Source: Amia ocellicauda (Eukaryota; Chordata; Actinopteri; Amiiformes; Amiidae). Taken from it: a stretch of DNA of 64,000 bases. The notes below the pieces were generated by a model that made no database searches, was not told where the DNA came from, and was given only the letters and a program-made list of their open reading frames with translations. The stretch is taken from contig NC_089867.1 in assembly GCF_036373705.1 (NCBI RefSeq), positions 11,309,001-11,373,000 of the forward strand. Direction: 5' to 3'. Positions 50,078 through 63,000 of the stretch are shown here, piece by piece (within the stretch, counting starts at the first letter, position 1; every line of letters begins with the position of its first letter). The translations under genes and the position numbers were made by a program.

Positions 50078-50781
50078 GGCTGCGTCCCAAATCGCACACT
50101 TGTTCCCTCGTTCTCTTCCCTTGCGGGGCGGAAGTACTACGGTGGCCATCTTAAGGGATGTCCCAAACCCTCAGGGAGCGAGGGAAGGAGCCTAATCGAG
50201 CCGTTTGTATCCTTCAATGCTCCTTCAGCGGAGTGAACAAAACCGCGCACTGATGCGGAAGTGTTTTAGCGCTGAAGTCCCAGAACTCTTTGCGTTAAAG
50301 GCGGAGACACGTCACCTGGGATAAAATACCAGCGGCGGGTGCATATATATGTAATGTTAGCTACACAGTTGTAGAAATTGTTAAATTATGGATCAACGAA
50401 ATAATACGTAGATAGATAAAATAAAATGATTATATAATCATGATTTAAATATACGATTAGAAAGGTAAACCAAAACATGTTTTGGAAACTATCATTTAAT
50501 TAATTACTGAAGTAGTATCCTATAAAACTAGGAGGTGATATTGACGAACAGTGTATTTCAAAATTATTATTATTATTACTATTTTAATTAAATACAAATA
50601 CAAGAAAAGACTGCGTAGGTACATTTTCAGACATAGGCAAAGGCGCTAAAGTGTCCCATTGAGCGCTTTTAGCTTCACTTACACCCTCACTCAAGCGCAC
50701 TCTGTGACGTCAGCCCAACGTCACGCAAAGTGTACACTTGTCGAAGGGTGTAGGAGCGAGTGTGCGATTTGGGACGCAGCC
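50078..50781. mobile_element. Non-autonomous DNA transposon with 23-bp inverted ends
   Basis: The ends at 50078-50100 and 50759-50781 are perfect reverse complements beginning GGCTGCGTCCCAAATCGCAC. The 704-bp interior is non-coding. Target duplications are not evident, so I do not assign a superfamily. A second palindromic CRE (TGACGTCA) sits at 50705-50712. Confidence 0.7.
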
Positions 50782-50814
50782 CATGTAGACCCTGGATAAG
50801 GGCGTCTGCTAATA

Positions 50815-50861
<47 letters not shown>
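50782..50861 (+). repeat. SINE tail with (ATT)n microsatellite
   Basis: CCTGGATAAGGGCGTCTGCT at 50791-50810 is the conserved fish SINE tail. It is followed by about 15 ATT units (50816-50861). The poly-Asn frame on the other strand is an artefact of the microsatellite. Confidence 0.7.
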
Positions 50862-50862
<1 letters not shown>

Positions 50863-51036
50863 ATACATTTCCGACTCTCGTTTTACACACTGAGCAGATT
50901 TTGATCTGAACACGTGATTTGTTTTCGGCGCATGTCTGTAGTGTGGAGCTTCGCACACTAGTAATAATATAATTCACATTTTATCCCACGAAATGCCCAC
51001 GTATTTCGTGCTTGGCAATTTTGGACGAAAGGTAAA

Positions 51037-51207
51037 ATGAACTTTGCTTTCCGTGGACGGGATGACCAATTAGCATCAGGATCAGACAGTGATGATCAAG
51101 ACATTGATCCAGAGACCCGGGTTTGCAACGAGATCAGGACTGAATTAAAAAAGGAAAGTGAGAAACTTGAGCCGATCAGACCAGCGCTATGTCGGGTGCA
51201 AATCTAA
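51037..51207 (+). CDS. Short acidic open frame, unknown
   Basis: ATG to TAA encodes 56 aa starting MNFAFRGRDDQLASGSDSDD and ending PIRPALCRVQI, with a charged middle (DPETRVCNEIRTELKKESEK). Composition looks protein-like: an acidic Ser-Asp stretch, a predicted charged helix, and few low-complexity residues. That is unlike the surrounding AT-rich frames. The frame is open upstream to 50968. I do not recognise it. It could be an exon of a transposon or retrocopy, or a microprotein. No intron or promoter is firmly linked to it. Confidence 0.3.
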   Translation: MNFAFRGRDDQLASGSDSDDQDIDPETRVCNEIRTELKKESEKLEPIRPALCRVQI

Positions 51208-52255
51208 TACAATAAATAATGATAATAATGAATATATGATGTGTAGAAATTGGCGTGTTTCACCAATAAACATGATTATACATTTTCACAATTACTCATT
51301 TGATTACAAAGCCCACACATATTGTCGCCTTTATAGCTCATTAATTTTGATGAGTTTACAGCTGAAACGCCAATTCAAATATTTAGTAACAGCGGATATG
51401 CAGGAGAAATTGAGATACGCAGAGATGTGTCTATGTATGTTCTAGTGTTAAGTCTCTAGCCAACTATAGCAAGAGTGCATTTGCACCTAGATTGACATAT
51501 CATTTGCGTTTCCCTATTTGTTCTTCCTAGTGAGTCCGAACCGAACCGCCTCCCTGGTTAGAACCAATCCTGTTTTCTCTGTGAATGGGTACATCCTGCA
51601 AATTTGCAGGCATTAAAACCAGTGTGAATGGGGTGCAACAGGCACAATTTTAGCTGGCAACGTTGCCTGCATTTTGGTGTCATTCAGTGTGAATGGGATT
51701 GTAGTACTTCAGATAACAGGTAATATGTTGTTTCTATAGTTGTATTATTTTTAACTAATGTCCAACAACAACAACAATAATAATAACATCAGTCCATGCA
51801 GTTAAGAAACGGTTAAGGGAAAACAAAGAAAATCCCAGCTGACTTTTGGCAGATTAGGCTATCCAAATGGAACACTACCTTGTGCGTTTTGACTCCGGGT
51901 CAAACGGCCTTAAAGAGAAGTGGGTTGATGAACTTGAAGACTGCAGGAACAGGCCTAGATTGTTTAACTTGTTTAAAAATAACATAAATTATTGTTTTGA
52001 TTAGTTCCCAGAGTGACAAAATTAAAGCACACAGACTTTCAATATTAATCGCACAGCATTTCTTTTATAGACTGTGTAAATGCAATGTCTGTAACTGGTC
52101 ACATTGGAGCACAACTTATGCTTTCAATCTGACTAATAGATCAATAGACTAATGTTTAATGATACAGAACCTCATCTTTGTCTAATTTATTTTCAAAATC
52201 CCTATCTCTTTGCATTCAGAGGAGTTAAAGTGGTGCTGGGGGATCAACTAAGAAT

Positions 52256-53412
52256 ATACAGTACTGTGCTAAAGTTTTTGATGGTTTTCAATTAAACTAC
52301 CAGATGTAGAGGCTAGTTTGAAGAATCTATAGGGAAAACAAGACATTTCAGGAAAGAGCTTTCCAGAATATATCACATACATATATACATAGTATATATG
52401 TGTGTGTATATTATATATAATATAAATATATATTATATTAAGCCAGATATTCTTTATACACATACATGTACTTAATGTTATATATGACAATGCCACAAAA
52501 TGTACAGTACTGTGCAAACATTTTAGGCAGGAGTGAAAAAATGCTGTAAAGTAAGAATGCTTTCAAAAATAGACATTAATAGATTATATTTATCAATCAT
52601 CAAAACGCAAAGTGAGTGAACAGAAGAAAAATCTACAACAAATCAATATTTGGTGTGACCACCCTTTGCCTACAAAACAGCATTTGGCATATATTAGGGT
52701 GGGATATATTAGGCAGCAAGTGAACATTTTGTCCTCAAAGTTGATGTGTTAGAAGCAGGAAAAATGGGCAAGCGTAAGAATCTGAGCTGTACTGTAGCTC
52801 AAATTGCTGAAAAAGTGAATGCTGGTTCTGATAGAAAGGTGTCAGAACACACAGTGCATCGCAGTTTGTTGCGTATGGGGCTGCGTAGCCGCAGACCAGT
52901 CAGGGTGCCCATGCTGACCCCCGCCCACTGCCGAAAGCGCCTACAATGGGCACGTGAGCATCAGAACTGGACCACGGAGCAATGGAAGAAGGCGGCCTGG
53001 TCTGATGAATCACGAGTTCAAGGTGTTGACTTGGCCTCCAAATTCCCCAGATCTCAATCCATTCGAGCATCTGTGGGATGTGCTGGACAAACAAGTGCGA
53101 TCCATGGAGGCCCCACCTTGCAACTTACAGGACTTCAAGGATCTGCTGCTAACGTCTTGGTGCCAGATACCACAGCACACCTTCAGAGGTCTAGTGGAGT
53201 CCATGCCTCAACGGGTCAGGGCTGTTAGCGGCAAAAGGGGGACCTACACAATATTAGGCAGGTGGTCATAATGTTATGGCTGATTGGTTTATATACTATG
53301 TTTGTATGTATGTATGTGATATATTCTGGAAAGCTCTTTCCTGAAATGTCTTGTTTTCCCTATAGATTCTTCAAACCAGCCTCTACATCTGGTAGTTTAA
53401 TTGAAAACCATC
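52256..53412. mobile_element. Palindromic composite of Tc1-like fragments
   Basis: Outer arms of about 115 bp (52279-52397 and 53297-53411) are near-perfect reverse complements (GATGGTTTTCAATTAAACTA, GGAAAGAGCTTTCC). Inside lie the left end of one Tc1 family (52503 to about 52690, starting ACAGTACTGTGCAAACATTT) and most of another (about 52691-53278, ending TGGTCATAATGTTATGGCTG). The leftmost ACAGTACTGTGC (52257-52268) repeats the start of the inner family. This is a nested or recombined structure of at least two Tc1 families. Confidence 0.65.
52746..53271 (+). pseudogene. Internally deleted Tc1 transposase
   Basis: The reading frame opens MLEAGKMGKRKNLSCTVAQI. It passes through the second DNA-binding helix (HRSLLRMGLRSRRPVRVPML) to WSDESR, which holds the first catalytic Asp at 53004-53006. 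Sequence then jumps, out of frame, to FKVLTWPPNSPDLNPFEHLW and the C-terminus. The second Asp block (QDNAPCH in relatives) is missing, and the first helix-turn-helix after KRKN also appears deleted. The family Ile before Glu is Phe. The copy is inactive. Confidence 0.8.
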
Positions 53413-56400
53413 AGGAGACAGTGAAAGTTCACTTGTAACACTTAGCTGTGGTGTCTGAAATCAAGTGTATTACAAAAAACACAGCCTGCCAAAGAACAGA
53501 TGGACAGATTAATTTATTTTTATAGTCCTCTTTGTAGCCCGTAAGGTGTGAAACAGTGTTGCTCTTGATATCAACCCTGTGTGTAATTTCTATTTACTCA
53601 GTCAATTCAGCTTTCAGGTCCAATGAGAAGCATTTAAAAGATTGAAAGAAAGAAAGATAAAAAGAATGAAAAATAAATTACGCGGTTGGATCCTGAGAGA
53701 ATTTGATATTTACGTGTATAAACCAACAATAAAATACAAAATCTTCAGCCTTGGGGATGCCTGCCGTTTCTGGCACAGTGCAGAGTTATGTTATGGTTTT
53801 TGCAAGCTAACAATTCTCCTCCAGGCCAGACAGACTTGCAAGGAGAATGAGATTATAATAAATCATAATCAAAATGTTAGTCAAATATACCTATTGTTTT
53901 ATTAAAAGACATAAGGAAGTATCCCACAAAGCAAATAAGAAAACATAAGTAAACATTCACAATTGCAAGAACAAACGCATGATTGGAGGACAATACAATA
54001 ACTATTTACCTACTGTGGAGTCTGTAGAGCTCAAATTGTTTGTGTGTATATATGTATGGCTATACATATATATACACATCTACCTACAAATACACTTGCA
54101 CATGTTTATTTATATGAACAAGGATATTAAGTACTGCAGAACTTTGCAGTGTAAGGTCCAAGGTCAGCATTTAGATTACAATTAAAAAATAAAAACTATG
54201 TAACAACAAAATATAGTACATCATATATAATTCATATAATTAATATTATTTTACAAGCATCTATTACTAAAAGTGATATTATGCATGGACAAATGTAGTC
54301 ATGATTCAGCTCCACAAACAATCGCTAGATCTCTATTGACATAAAGCACAAGTGATGCCAATATTAGTTGAATAAATAGTTGCAGACCATCATACAATCT
54401 ATTTCTGCATCACAAAAGGTCTGTAGACAACAAGCAACAGCTGCAATGACCAAAACAAATGGAAATGGAGGCTAGTACAGCCAAGACTCTAGACTCAACA
54501 GACCAAGAAACATATCTCTGTGTGAGGTGTGTTAAACACCCTAGACTAAAGCCAAGGACGTATCGTGATGTTTGCGGAATCTGCATCATCATGTAAGACA
54601 ACGGCACAAATACAGCTGAATAAGGCATCAGAAGCACACCGGCCAAAGTGTTGTGTACACAAAGCTCAATGCACCGATGATGCCATATTTCACACTAACA
54701 AGCTCTGGTGGATCACAGCTTTGAATTATTACCAATACATGGGCCACATGTTTGAGAGATAAAAAGGAGAAGACTACATGGGTCAGACTGGCCATACCTA
54801 CTGCTGTAACTAAAGACAAAAGAGGAAATATGAACTAGGGCCTATACCAAATCAAACCTTTAACCTACTTGCGGATTGCAAATTACAAACCTGTACCCCA
54901 TCACAATTTTATTTTGAAGTAATAGAAAGCAGCTTCTGTCAACATTAAACTGCGATGAGGTACAAGTTTGCAATCTACAGGTAAGGTAGGTCAAAGTTTT
55001 GCTTTGGTGTAGAGCTTAGTGTGAATACTTTTGTTAATATATGTTTTTTTTCTATTTAGGTTTGCTGAAAAACATACTGTGCTGTACTATTTTAAGCTCA
55101 ATTTTACTTTTTATGACATTTATGACACTGAATGTTCCTTATTTGGCAGAGTGTATGCAGGATGGTGAATGCACTAGTCAGACTCCAAAAAAGAAAGCCA
55201 ATAAGCTATCTAGACACATTATATAAACCAACATTGTTTCATTTCTGTCATGCTACTTCAATGTCCTGTTACAGATGCCACCTTATATAACCCAAGCAAG
55301 TCGCTACCATGCTTACAAAAAAAGTCCACCCAGCCTGGGTTTCACTGTCAGGCAACATCCATCACCCACGGACGGTTCTGAATTAGCCATTTATTCAAGC
55401 ATCTATCAGATTGTGCCTTTGTCAAACACGGAAATGTTTACTCAAACGGTTTGTTTTCAAAAGGACTCGAGTAAAAAAATACACGTATTTACACATCACA
55501 AATGTACAGTTCCATAGGAAGGAATTAAAGGGTTTGGCATAAGTTGGCATAGTTTGGATAAAACCATACACCCATTTAACAAACATGTTTTCATTTCTTT
55601 TTTTAAATGCAGGGTGTTGATCTGCTGTCATTCTTCACTAGGAGCATTGTATTTTAGGTCCCATGTGTACCGAGAGAGATGATAATCAGACCAAACTAAA
55701 CACAGAAAGAGGCCTTTGTTGGTGAACAGCTCAGTTTTTGAACTTCTGCCATAGGTGTGATTTGGGTTTGCTACTAAAAACAGGTCCTTCATAGCGCCAT
55801 GACATGCTAAGCTTTAATCAAACACCCTGTCAGTCTCTGTGTTCTGTCACCCAGTCCTGCAGCGTCTGAGCAACCTACATGCAAAGTTTTTGACTTTGGA
55901 AGACTTAAGTACAAGTTCCTATAGTCTAAATAGCACAAAAACTAGAACAGGTGTATCTAGAATCTTATCACACAGTGTATTAACTGGAATTTTATAAGGG
56001 AGAACTTTACAGGATCTTCAGAAGGCTTCCTTTCTACAATTTATACAAAGAGGAAACTTATTTATTAAAGTAGTGAACAATTTTGAGGCTACAGTCCTGA
56101 CAGTCCAAGCACTGAGATTATTACCAACTACTGCAGATCCAAATATAGTTGGGATCATTTGAAAGTTGTGTCATTGCAATATTTGCCAAAGCAGGGAAAA
56201 AATAAAGGTTGTTGCATTACTATAATCAGTAGTTCAGTGCAAATATGATAACCCAACAGTCATGTATTATTGTTTTAAATGGGCAGTGTATGTCACATAT
56301 GATCAGTGCTCAAACATTGTCCATCTACAGTGGAAAACCAGAAAAGACGATATAGTATCAGTCAATTCAAGAAGGAACAGTCAGGTCTGACAGTTACAAA

Positions 56401-56440
56401 GGGATCCTTTTTCACGAACCATCACGCAAAGTTCTCCATT
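53413..56440. other. AT-rich intergenic region
   Basis: Between the transposon mosaic and the TMEM42 3' end I see no gene, terminal repeat pair or RNA gene. Open frames are short and of low-complexity or unremarkable composition. Confidence 0.5.
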
Positions 56441-57064
56441 TCCTTTTATTGCATGCATATATAAAAACGTAAAGCAAAACGTAATCAACACGTGAATGTT
56501 AATCCCATTTTGTGATTATGTGTGCATTTTTGAAATTGTATTCTGTGAAAAATAAATATAGAATCAGAGCCCCACCCACCCCTTCACAGTGTTTTGGGAT
56601 TTAAGTCCATCTGAGGACCCAGCATGCGTGAGAAAAGGCAAAACAATGTCCTCACTGAGCACCATTAGTGCAGCTGGCAGTCTTATCAAAAGCTGACAGA
56701 GGATTATAAAGTCGGTCCTTTTTTCCCCCCGTTCTATAAACTTGATCCACCCAGTTTACACAACTAATAGCTGGGGATTACCGATAACCAACCACGGGTA
56801 AAACAAAAATAAAAATAAATAAAATCATACATCCGTGACATCTAGTGAACAACAAAACTAGCATGCTATTTTCTTGAGAATCGTATCAGCAGGTGTGGGT
56901 AGCCTAGGCTGTTGCATATGTGAATGCAAAGAAGGACCAATTTTATCAAATCTCCTGTTGACTTTTGCAGCAGCCACTCTCCAAATGCTTCCCCACTCTG
57001 CTTTGCTACTTGTCTTTATTCGGTTATATGTTCACGCAAGGAGGAGGCCGTCCCAGGACCGTCC

Positions 57065-58822
57065 TCACTCATCCTTCTTGATCGCAGGCTGGTCTGGAAG
57101 TGGCGGGGCTGCTCTGTGCAGAACCAGGAGCCCAGAGAGAGTGAGCGAGATGCCCACCCACCACAGCACAGCATGGGTCTCCCCAAAGATTAGCTGCCCC
57201 AAGAAAGCCTGCAAAATCAGGACAGCAGCAGTCAAACCACACAGGTAAACCAACTCTTTAGCTGCGTACACCCACAGGCGAACCACGTCCTTTTCAGAAA
57301 CAAGTTTATTTGGGTGGGAATATGATCTAGCAAGCAAAAACAACACTGTGAAGGAGAAACAATGACACGCAAACAGTGCAATATTAAAGATTCAAGATGG
57401 CTACCAGGTCAAACTGCCGTGATCACACACAGCAGGTCTACACGACGAGCCGCTGAAGGGGGTACTCACTGAGGATATGAAGTTGGAAGCGGTGGTGGTC
57501 ACAGTGGCTCTGGCAGAGGAGGAGGAGTACCTGAGGGCTTTCGCAAAGAAGGTCCACATCACAGCATTGCAGGTGAAGAGCAGCCCCCCACACAGCAGGC
57601 GGAGGGGAATGTGAAGCTGCAAGAAAAAAAAAACCTCAACGTCACCCTCAGACCTGCTGGTGGCGGCAAAATGAAGCCATCTACAACACCCTAATGAATA
57701 TTATGGTGTTCATAATCAATCCGAATAATTCAGAATTCCTCATATCCAAATATAAAGTGCTTATTTCATATTCTAGAACAGTAGAGCCCTGCTAACCCAG
57801 ATTATGGAAGTATTAATTATAGTGTCTCCCTGCATTGCTGAGAACCCTTGTGGGGAGAGAGTGCTTTTCAACACACAATAAATGTACTTCTACATTTTTT
57901 TTTGCATTGCCTAGGGAAAAATGGGCCTTAGTCTATCGTTAAGGTCATCACTGAATAAAGGTATGTGATTGCACACTCAATGGACCTGCAGAATTGCTAG
58001 ATGCTACTGTAACTCTAAAGCAACCTTTACACATGCTCAGTTTAATGGTGTATTTAAACCCCCTGCCTAGTGAACTTTAAATAATGAATTGGCATAATGT
58101 TAAGTTGTTTAAAGCGCAACAATTTAATTTGCAGTAGATGCTTATTGCAAGATGGACAGAGCAAAGAGGAGGTTGCACTGAGAGCTTGGGTGTTTATAGG
58201 CTACGAAGTTCAAAATAAGCACACACTGCAACTTACATTGATAAACGCATATAAACTGGTGGACAATTGATTATCATACTCTGAAGGTCATTTAATTGTC
58301 AGCGCTTCCAAGACATGTCAGGTCTGAGATTTTCCCACGCTCTATACTTCTTATTGAAAAATACATAAATACCGGACGTATTATGAACAGACTATGCACT
58401 TTTACAAAGATAATATATATAATTGAGGTTGTGTGCGTAATCAAGTGTCTGTCCCATATTCTTCAAGTGCCGACACTACCGGAGTATCGCGGAAGAGCGG
58501 GGTGCGTACTTACGTCACCTCACGTTGTGGACGCTACGTGCCGGAGACCGGACCAGCATGTCAATTATTGAGCGGCGTCGAGCCCTGTCTAGTGGGTTAT
58601 TGAGGCTGTCAGTGCATGCTCGTCCCGGAGCTCCCTTACCCAGTCGCAGGCTGTCGTGTCGTCCGCTTGCCTGAAACTCCTCTCGTCTCCTCCCCATGTT
58701 TTGAGCCCCGTTTCACACACTCCTTTCAGGTAATCGGCTCCCAGCGACAGTTTCGCCGACGAAGAAGCGACGGCTCCTAGGAAGCCCGCCAGCAATGCAT
58801 AGATGACCCCGGGGAACAGCAT
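57065..58822 (-). CDS. TMEM42: Transmembrane protein 42
   Basis: Small multi-pass membrane protein of the EamA/drug-metabolite-transporter-like fold; no function is established. Three exons join in phase: 58822-58640, 57616-57470 and 57208-57065 (TGA), giving 157 aa (human about 159). Four hydrophobic helices are visible: VIYALLAGFLGAVASSSAKL, RLLCGGLLFTCNAVMWTFF, the segment TTTASNFISS into AFLGQLIF, and VLWWVGISLTLSGLLVL. Matches to the human protein as I recall it include SAKL, MWTFF, SSAFLG and LWW. The N-terminus is shorter than in human. The loop after helix 1 is longer (GLKTWGGDERSFRQADDTT). AATAAA at 57015-57020 would give a short 3' UTR. Confidence 0.9.
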
Positions 58823-58990
58823 CTTCGCGGTCGGAAATTAAAGCAACCTCAATCCTCAAGTCCATCACATTTCCCTCGCTGTGCCTTCGCAGCTAAATCT
58901 CCAGACTTCCGAGTTATGACGTCCACAACCGATTAACCAATCAAACTTCCCCGGGCTAGAGGCTCGACCATAGATATAGACACAGCTATG
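58823..58990 (-). promoter_or_regulatory. TMEM42: TMEM42 promoter region
   Basis: A CpG-containing block starts at the ATG and extends upstream. It contains a CRE half-site (TGACGT, 58917-58922) and a CCAAT box (ACCAATCA, CCAAT at 58937-58941) about 100-120 bp from the start codon, and no TATA box. Confidence 0.45.
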
Positions 58991-60083
58991 GGCTCGAATG
59001 ACACCATGTGATGCAGAGGGTGCTTTGAATTCTGGGAGTTGCAGTTCTTTCAATTGTTTCCAATGAAACTACATCGAATTAATTTAGGAATCGATTGTGG
59101 AAGAAAAGACAATGTGTTGCTTGCTTTACTAGTTTATTTACACGATGTTCTTTTTAGCAAAAATATAATTCTACTACACCAGTGAAGCACCCGTCGATAG
59201 AGGACTACATTGACAGCGTTGTGACACACAAAGAACATGAACATATATACAAATACAGAAGTACATTAGAAACAAAATCCATATCATAAACTAAACTACA
59301 GGATATCGGGGCTGTGGAGGGACACTGACTGGGAAAAAAATCAGCATAATCCCAAAATATCATCACAATGTTATATAAAATAAGATTTGTTGCCCAGATG
59401 TGTCAAATATTTAACGGTCAAAAATATACTTTCTCACAGACACCAGGCACAGACTCTGGTGCCATGTGGTTTGAGCAAGTATTTCTGAGCAGATCAATAT
59501 ATGGGCACAATTACAATTGTACACACATCCATAACATCAGCTGCCAATATAGTTATTAGCTGCCCAGATGTACATTTTCCACACCACAATTTCAGTGGGC
59601 AATATAAATGCATATCAGACATGTCTGTGAGAATTTCAGTACTGTAGAGGACTATGAAAACAAACCTCCACTACATTAGTTTTCCTTTTTTCTTGGCAAA
59701 TGCTAGTGATCAGTCCTCACATTACAGTCATAGATCTCATTTAAAAGACGCCATGTGTATATATTCAGATATATGCTTTTTCACAGATTTAAAGTATTTT
59801 TTAGGTTTTCAGAGGCCTGAGCACCATTGTTCAGATTTTAATTAAATGTAATAAAGAAAATCTGCATTAAAAAAAAATCACAGGTAATAGCTATGAACAC
59901 AGTAAAAGTACAAGACAATTACTTATTTCCCCTGAGAGAAGAAGGAAAAGAGCTGGATCATGTGAACCAGGGTTTGATTTCCAATTAGGTCAAATATTAA
60001 AAAAACAGATCACAGCGTTGGAAGCATGTGGGTAACCGTGTTTCATACGAGATGTGTGACTCATGCACCTGCTGTCTGAGAGA
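58991..60083. other. KIF15 3' UTR and KIF15-TMEM42 spacer
   Basis: This stretch is AT-rich with no gene. Minus-strand polyadenylation candidates for KIF15 are ATTAAA (59837-59842) and AATAAA (59133-59138). Confidence 0.45.
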
Positions 60084-63000
60084 TTAATTCAAACCCATGG
60101 GCTCACTGGAGAGGCTGTCAGATTTTTTTTTGCCATTTTCTTTCAAGTTGTAGACTTCCAGGCGGAGTTTTTCATTGTCCTGAAAAAAAAACAACAAAAA
60201 AAAACAGGGTTTGTAAAAAAAAAAAAAATCTTTTCATTCATTTCAACATCTTATGTCAAGTACAAATAAAAGGGTAGTCCATGTAAAAGGTTTAGAAAAA
60301 TTACAACTCTTGATGGAGATAACTGCTTTAATTTGCAAACACTCTAGTTTTCAAGGTGATCTATATGGAGATAGCAAGTCAATTAAACTGGATAATAAAT
60401 AGTAGTCTACACAGACTGCAAAATCCCACAAGAGGAATTGTCCTTGACTTTCACTACCTCAATTCAAGGATACTGATGGAGAAAGTGATCCACTGACAAA
60501 TAAATGGATAAGGAACAACATGCATGCAAGGAATTTAAATTTTAACTATTTCATCTAACGCTTTTATTTTGCAGTACTGTATATTTTAACCGCACAACAT
60601 CCGCCTCGGGTTAAAGCCGTAAAGGTACCTCAATCAGTTTGGTGTTTTCTTTTTTAAGCTTCACCAGGTACTGGATTTTTTGGTTGAGGTTTTGATGTCC
60701 CACTAGTTTTCCATTCTCTTCAGCCAGGAATTCCACTTGTTTCCTCAGAACATCCACTTCCTGAAACACAAAAGCGAGCTGCCGTTTGGCATCTTGTGCT
60801 GCTAATCTTTTTCTTCCTTATCATACCAGTGAGTGCAGTAAGGAGTGAATGCACCCACAGGGGAGATGCATGGGTTGAAGACCTTTCTGACTGGACTGAC
60901 AGAGTATAAGCACTTTAGAAATGTTGTGAATGGTAATCTGTACTAAAAAAAAAAATCTTCCACCGAAGTGTTACATTTCCCCAGTCAGAATTACTCAAAT
61001 CCTTCCAGTGGCTCCTGGGTCTTCACAGATACAGCAATCACTCACAATTCCTTTACCATCCATATGAAGGCAAAACCTTTAGTCCATATGTAAAAAAAGA
61101 ACCATTTGACTCCGCACTCGGATAAATATACCGCTTGGAGTTCTGGGCTAACCAGACCCCCTACATTATTCCTCCTATTTGAATCCGAAAATATAAAAAT
61201 AAATACCTGGTTTGAACTGCGCTTAATTTCTGTGGTCCCCGATCCTGTATGAGAGATGCAGACACGCTGATAAATGTAATTTAATCAAGTGTTTTATTAT
61301 TTGATATAAATGAATAATTAATAGATTAATTATTATACGATTATTAATCCTAGGATGAAAGATCCAAAAGCACTGCAAAATTATTGTCCACTCTCAAGGA
61401 GGAGAAATGTAATCTAAAGGAAGGTGACAATTTATGCTGTCCTAAAACAGAACAGCAGATCTTCCGATACCAAAACTTGGAAAAAGAAATTGATTTAAAA
61501 AAAAATCTAATGGAAAGGTTTTAAAATTAATTACATTGATCAAAATGTCTGCATCCAAAATCACTTGCATTATAGAGAAACAGACCATCCAAGTACAACA
61601 GTATTCTTCCGTAGAAATATAGCAAGTCTCGCCACCTAAGAGGAATCTAGTTAACTGTGTATTTAAAGAACTACAAATTCATGAGGGGATCAGCACATTA
61701 AGATGCAGTCAATTAAAGGGGCCTGGAGTTTGTCGATTCTCATTTCTGTTTAAATTTCTGCTTTGCTTGCAGGGATCAATTTTCCCCAGGTTGTTCTCCC
61801 ATCACTCAACAGTGACCTCAAATGGCCAGTTACCTGTAAGGCTTAAGTGCACCAAGTATGATTGTATTCCTCAATAGGTGAGGTTATCCAACAAGGTCAT
61901 CATTGATTCTACCTTCAAACTCAAGTTTAATGGTGGTAGCAACAGTCTGCTTTAATTGCAACGGACAGTGATACGAGTAAAACGTATTTCAGACAAGTTA
62001 CAGGTACAGGTCTGCATCATTTTCAAAAGCTCAGGTTATATCAGTGATGGTATTTTACCTTGGCATGTTTTTCCTGCTCCAAATCTTTCTCCCTCAGTTC
62101 TTTCAGTTCAATCGACCGATTCCTCAGTTCGTTTGTCATCTCCTGAATGCAGATCTCCGCTTTAGACAGGGTGGTCGAAGTATTGCGCAACCTTTAAATA
62201 AGAAACGCGAGGCTTCAAGACGCAGGAAAGCTTCTTTAAGGACACACAGGCATATGTGCGTCTGATGTGACCCATTTCATCTCCTAATAAGTGTGCCAAA
62301 TTTCTAAGGCAGTGTTATTTTTTTGTACGAATAAATAGGAACAGTTACATTAAAATAGTGCACACTTTAATTACACAGCATAGTTAGAAAAACAAGAAAA
62401 TCTAATTCTATCAAATTAACAATAATCCAGAAAGCCTTACTGCTCTTCCAGTTCAGAAAGCTTCTTCATTGAGGTAACCTGCGAGAAGCAGAATAATGGG
62501 AAATTAAGTTTATAGATCTAGAGATACAGATAAATAGATACATCAAGATTTAGTGCACCAAGTTAATTGTATTATTTGCTTAACCAACGTATTAAAATGT
62601 AATTCAATCTATATTACAAAGAATAAAAGTTTAATGACATAAGTACATAATTTGTGAGGAAAGTGTAGGCTACATACTTTACAAGACAGTGCTTTTATAC
62701 TGTGCAGAAAAGCTTATAATAATAATAAATAATAATAATAATAATAATAATAATAAAGGCCATCCCTGGGAAATTTGACTTAACGTAAAACCATTTTTTC
62801 CTTTTCAAAATGTTTTTACATGAAGTACAATACATTTTTGGCAAAGAATAGGACATTTCTAACATAAAAAAAAAAGAACTTTGCGTACCTGTATGCTTGT
62901 ACTGTACAAACTTAGTGTAAAAGAGCTCTAAATCTTACACAACCAGACAGGTTGCCAGAACAGAACCTTTACATAAGTCGGGTAATGTCTGTAACAATAC

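Noticed and set aside
50687-50977. Frame with a poly-Asn run
   Set aside because: Produced by the ATT microsatellite next to the SINE tail.
58991-60083. Possible KIAA1143 between KIF15 and TMEM42
   Set aside because: In human it lies at the 5' end of KIF15, which is outside this window, and no matching frame is present here.
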